A stretch of 64,000 nucleotides of DNA from Lachnospiraceae bacterium (GTDB lineage: Bacteria > Bacillota > Clostridia > Lachnospirales > Lachnospiraceae). The stretch is taken from contig JAFXFO010000031.1 of the NCBI GenBank assembly GCA_017520425.1, forward strand, positions 186,001-250,000, written 5' to 3'. The translations under genes and the position numbers were made by a program. Of the stretch, positions 63,092 to 64,000 are shown piece by piece; the stretch's first letter is position 1; every line of letters starts with the position of its first letter. The notes under the pieces were generated by a model. It was given only the letters and a program-made list of their open reading frames with translations, had not been told where the DNA came from and did not search any database.

Positions 63092-64000
63092 TCAATAAAA
63101 ATATTCTTCATTCCAGATATTATCATCCGATATATATTCAGCTTTTATCGGCTTTCCCATATCATCATAATAATAGTGCATCTCATAATCTAGCGCATAT
63201 TTAATAATCTCTATGCAATGTCCCTGTTCGTTATATTTATATTCGAACAATCTATCGTAACACTCGCTACCACGAATGGTTTCTTTCAACAATCTTCCCT
63301 TTTCATCATATTCGGAAGTATATTCATACTTATCAGTCAGATGACAAACTATTCCTCTGGCATCAGAATATGTATAATACTCATAAACCATCTGCTCTTT
63401 TCTGTCATCTATAACGATATCTCGTAAAGCCGGCTCACTATAGGTTCCCGGATCATCACCAAAATAATCTTTATATTCATCAAAATACTGATAAAACTTT
63501 AAAAGCTCATCCTCCTCAGCCATAAACAGTGCTTCCATATCATCTTCTTCATCTTCACCTTTGCAAGCTGTCACACTTTGAATCATTATATTGTATATTT
63601 CACGTTTCTCCCTGTCTTCCTTAACAAAAAATACTCTGTCTCCGGCTTTTTTGCCAATCAATTCATTGTAAAGGGATATGATGTTCTCCAGGGACAGGAT
63701 TTCTCCATCCAATGAATCAAGTCCATCCATCACACCTAAATCCAAAATCCATTCTTCCTCTGAATGCTCTTCATAGCTTTTGGCATCAAGGGTATTAGCC
63801 TCTCTTACTTCTGCCACTATGGTATCCCCGTATTTTACGGCCTTATTGATTTCCTTTATAGTGAATTGATAATAGAAACTGTCCTCATAGTAGTCATTCT
63901 CTGACTGGAATTGGTCTCCTATGGTTTTTCCCAGAATCTTTTTAAGCTCCAAATCTCCTTGTCTTAAACTACAATGACCATCTACATCAACTGCAAAAAA
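63092..64000 (-). CDS. Protein with C-terminal YD-type repeats, N-terminus beyond window (partial)
   Basis: The frame is open from the window edge to 63092 (302 codons). A possible TTG start at 63952 is unlikely because its AAGGAG is only 2 bases away, so the gene probably begins outside. The visible part is acidic (EDEEDDMEALFMAEEDE) and ends in repeats of the YD/Rhs kind: YEYTSEYDEKGRLLKETIRG, FEYKYNEQGHCIEII and YYYDDMGKPIKAEY. No secretion signal can be judged. Function unknown. Confidence 0.75.
   Translation of the reverse strand, partial: FFAVDVDGHCSLRQGDLELKKILGKTIGDQFQSENDYYEDSFYYQFTIKEINKAVKYGDTIVAEVREANTLDAKSYEEHSEEEWILDLGVMDGLDSLDGEILSLENIISLYNELIGKKAGDRVFFVKEDREKREIYNIMIQSVTACKGEDEEDDMEALFMAEEDELLKFYQYFDEYKDYFGDDPGTYSEPALRDIVIDDRKEQMVYEYYTYSDARGIVCHLTDKYEYTSEYDEKGRLLKETIRGSECYDRLFEYKYNEQGHCIEIIKYALDYEMHYYYDDMGKPIKAEYISDDNIWNEEYFY

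Overview
The window looks like chromosomal DNA of an endospore-forming, probably motile member of the Lachnospiraceae (Firmicutes, Clostridia). The evidence is a complete spoIIIAA-AH operon, spoIVB, a clostridial asp23-nusB-xseA-xseB-ispA-dxs-tlyA-nadK-argR-recN-spoIVB gene chain, a methyl-accepting chemotaxis protein, meso-diaminopimelate dehydrogenase, several DUF families common in gut Firmicutes, moderate-to-low G+C, and strong AGGAG ribosome binding sites. No rRNA, tRNA, phage, insertion sequence or CRISPR array was seen. Species cannot be named from the sequence.

Layout. 1-5.2 kb: a minus-strand signalling operon (YegS-like lipid kinase homologue, hybrid histidine kinase with REC and HPt, and a membrane beta-propeller sensor running off the window). 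5.4-15.9 kb: the conserved isoprenoid/DNA repair/sporulation chain. 15.9-20.0 kb: a secreted transglutaminase-like lipoprotein, prfC and deoB. 20.0-24.9 kb: spoIIIA operon. 25.0-28.2 kb, plus strand: a free-standing glycyl-radical protein of the GrcA type with a palindrome over its promoter, then TrkA/TrkH potassium uptake. 28.2-31.5 kb: small proteins, a second transglutaminase-like protein and ddh. 31.7-33.5 kb, plus: DUF4474 protein and a metallophosphoesterase. 33.5-46.3 kb, minus: DHH phosphoesterase, a membrane-anchored TIR protein, a REC-GGDEF regulator, cysK, a MATE exporter, and a MoxR/DUF58/DUF4129/esterase operon followed by a CPBP protease. 46.4-52.5 kb: a membrane protein with a metal-binding tail, a DUF937 protein, a chemoreceptor, and a three-gene polar amino acid ABC transporter. 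52.5-56.2 kb: a c-di-GMP pair (EAL phosphodiesterase and sugar-sensor GGDEF cyclase). 56.4-64.0 kb: two acyltransferase-3 proteins, an orphan CbiE/CbiT-like methyltransferase, an ABC-F ATPase, small proteins, and a protein truncated by the window edge.

Most interesting points: (1) the solute-binding lipoprotein of the ABC transporter appears circularly permuted, with its family's C-terminal segment moved to the N-terminus; (2) the GrcA-like spare part for pyruvate formate-lyase has an operator-like palindrome on its -10 box; (3) a TIR domain is tethered to the membrane with a DUF6273 ectodomain beside a response regulator; (4) intrinsic-terminator-like hairpins sit directly at the ribosome binding site of the next gene in three places, once burying the Shine-Dalgarno in the stem; (5) an orphan corrin-type methyltransferase homologue lies far from any cobalamin gene.
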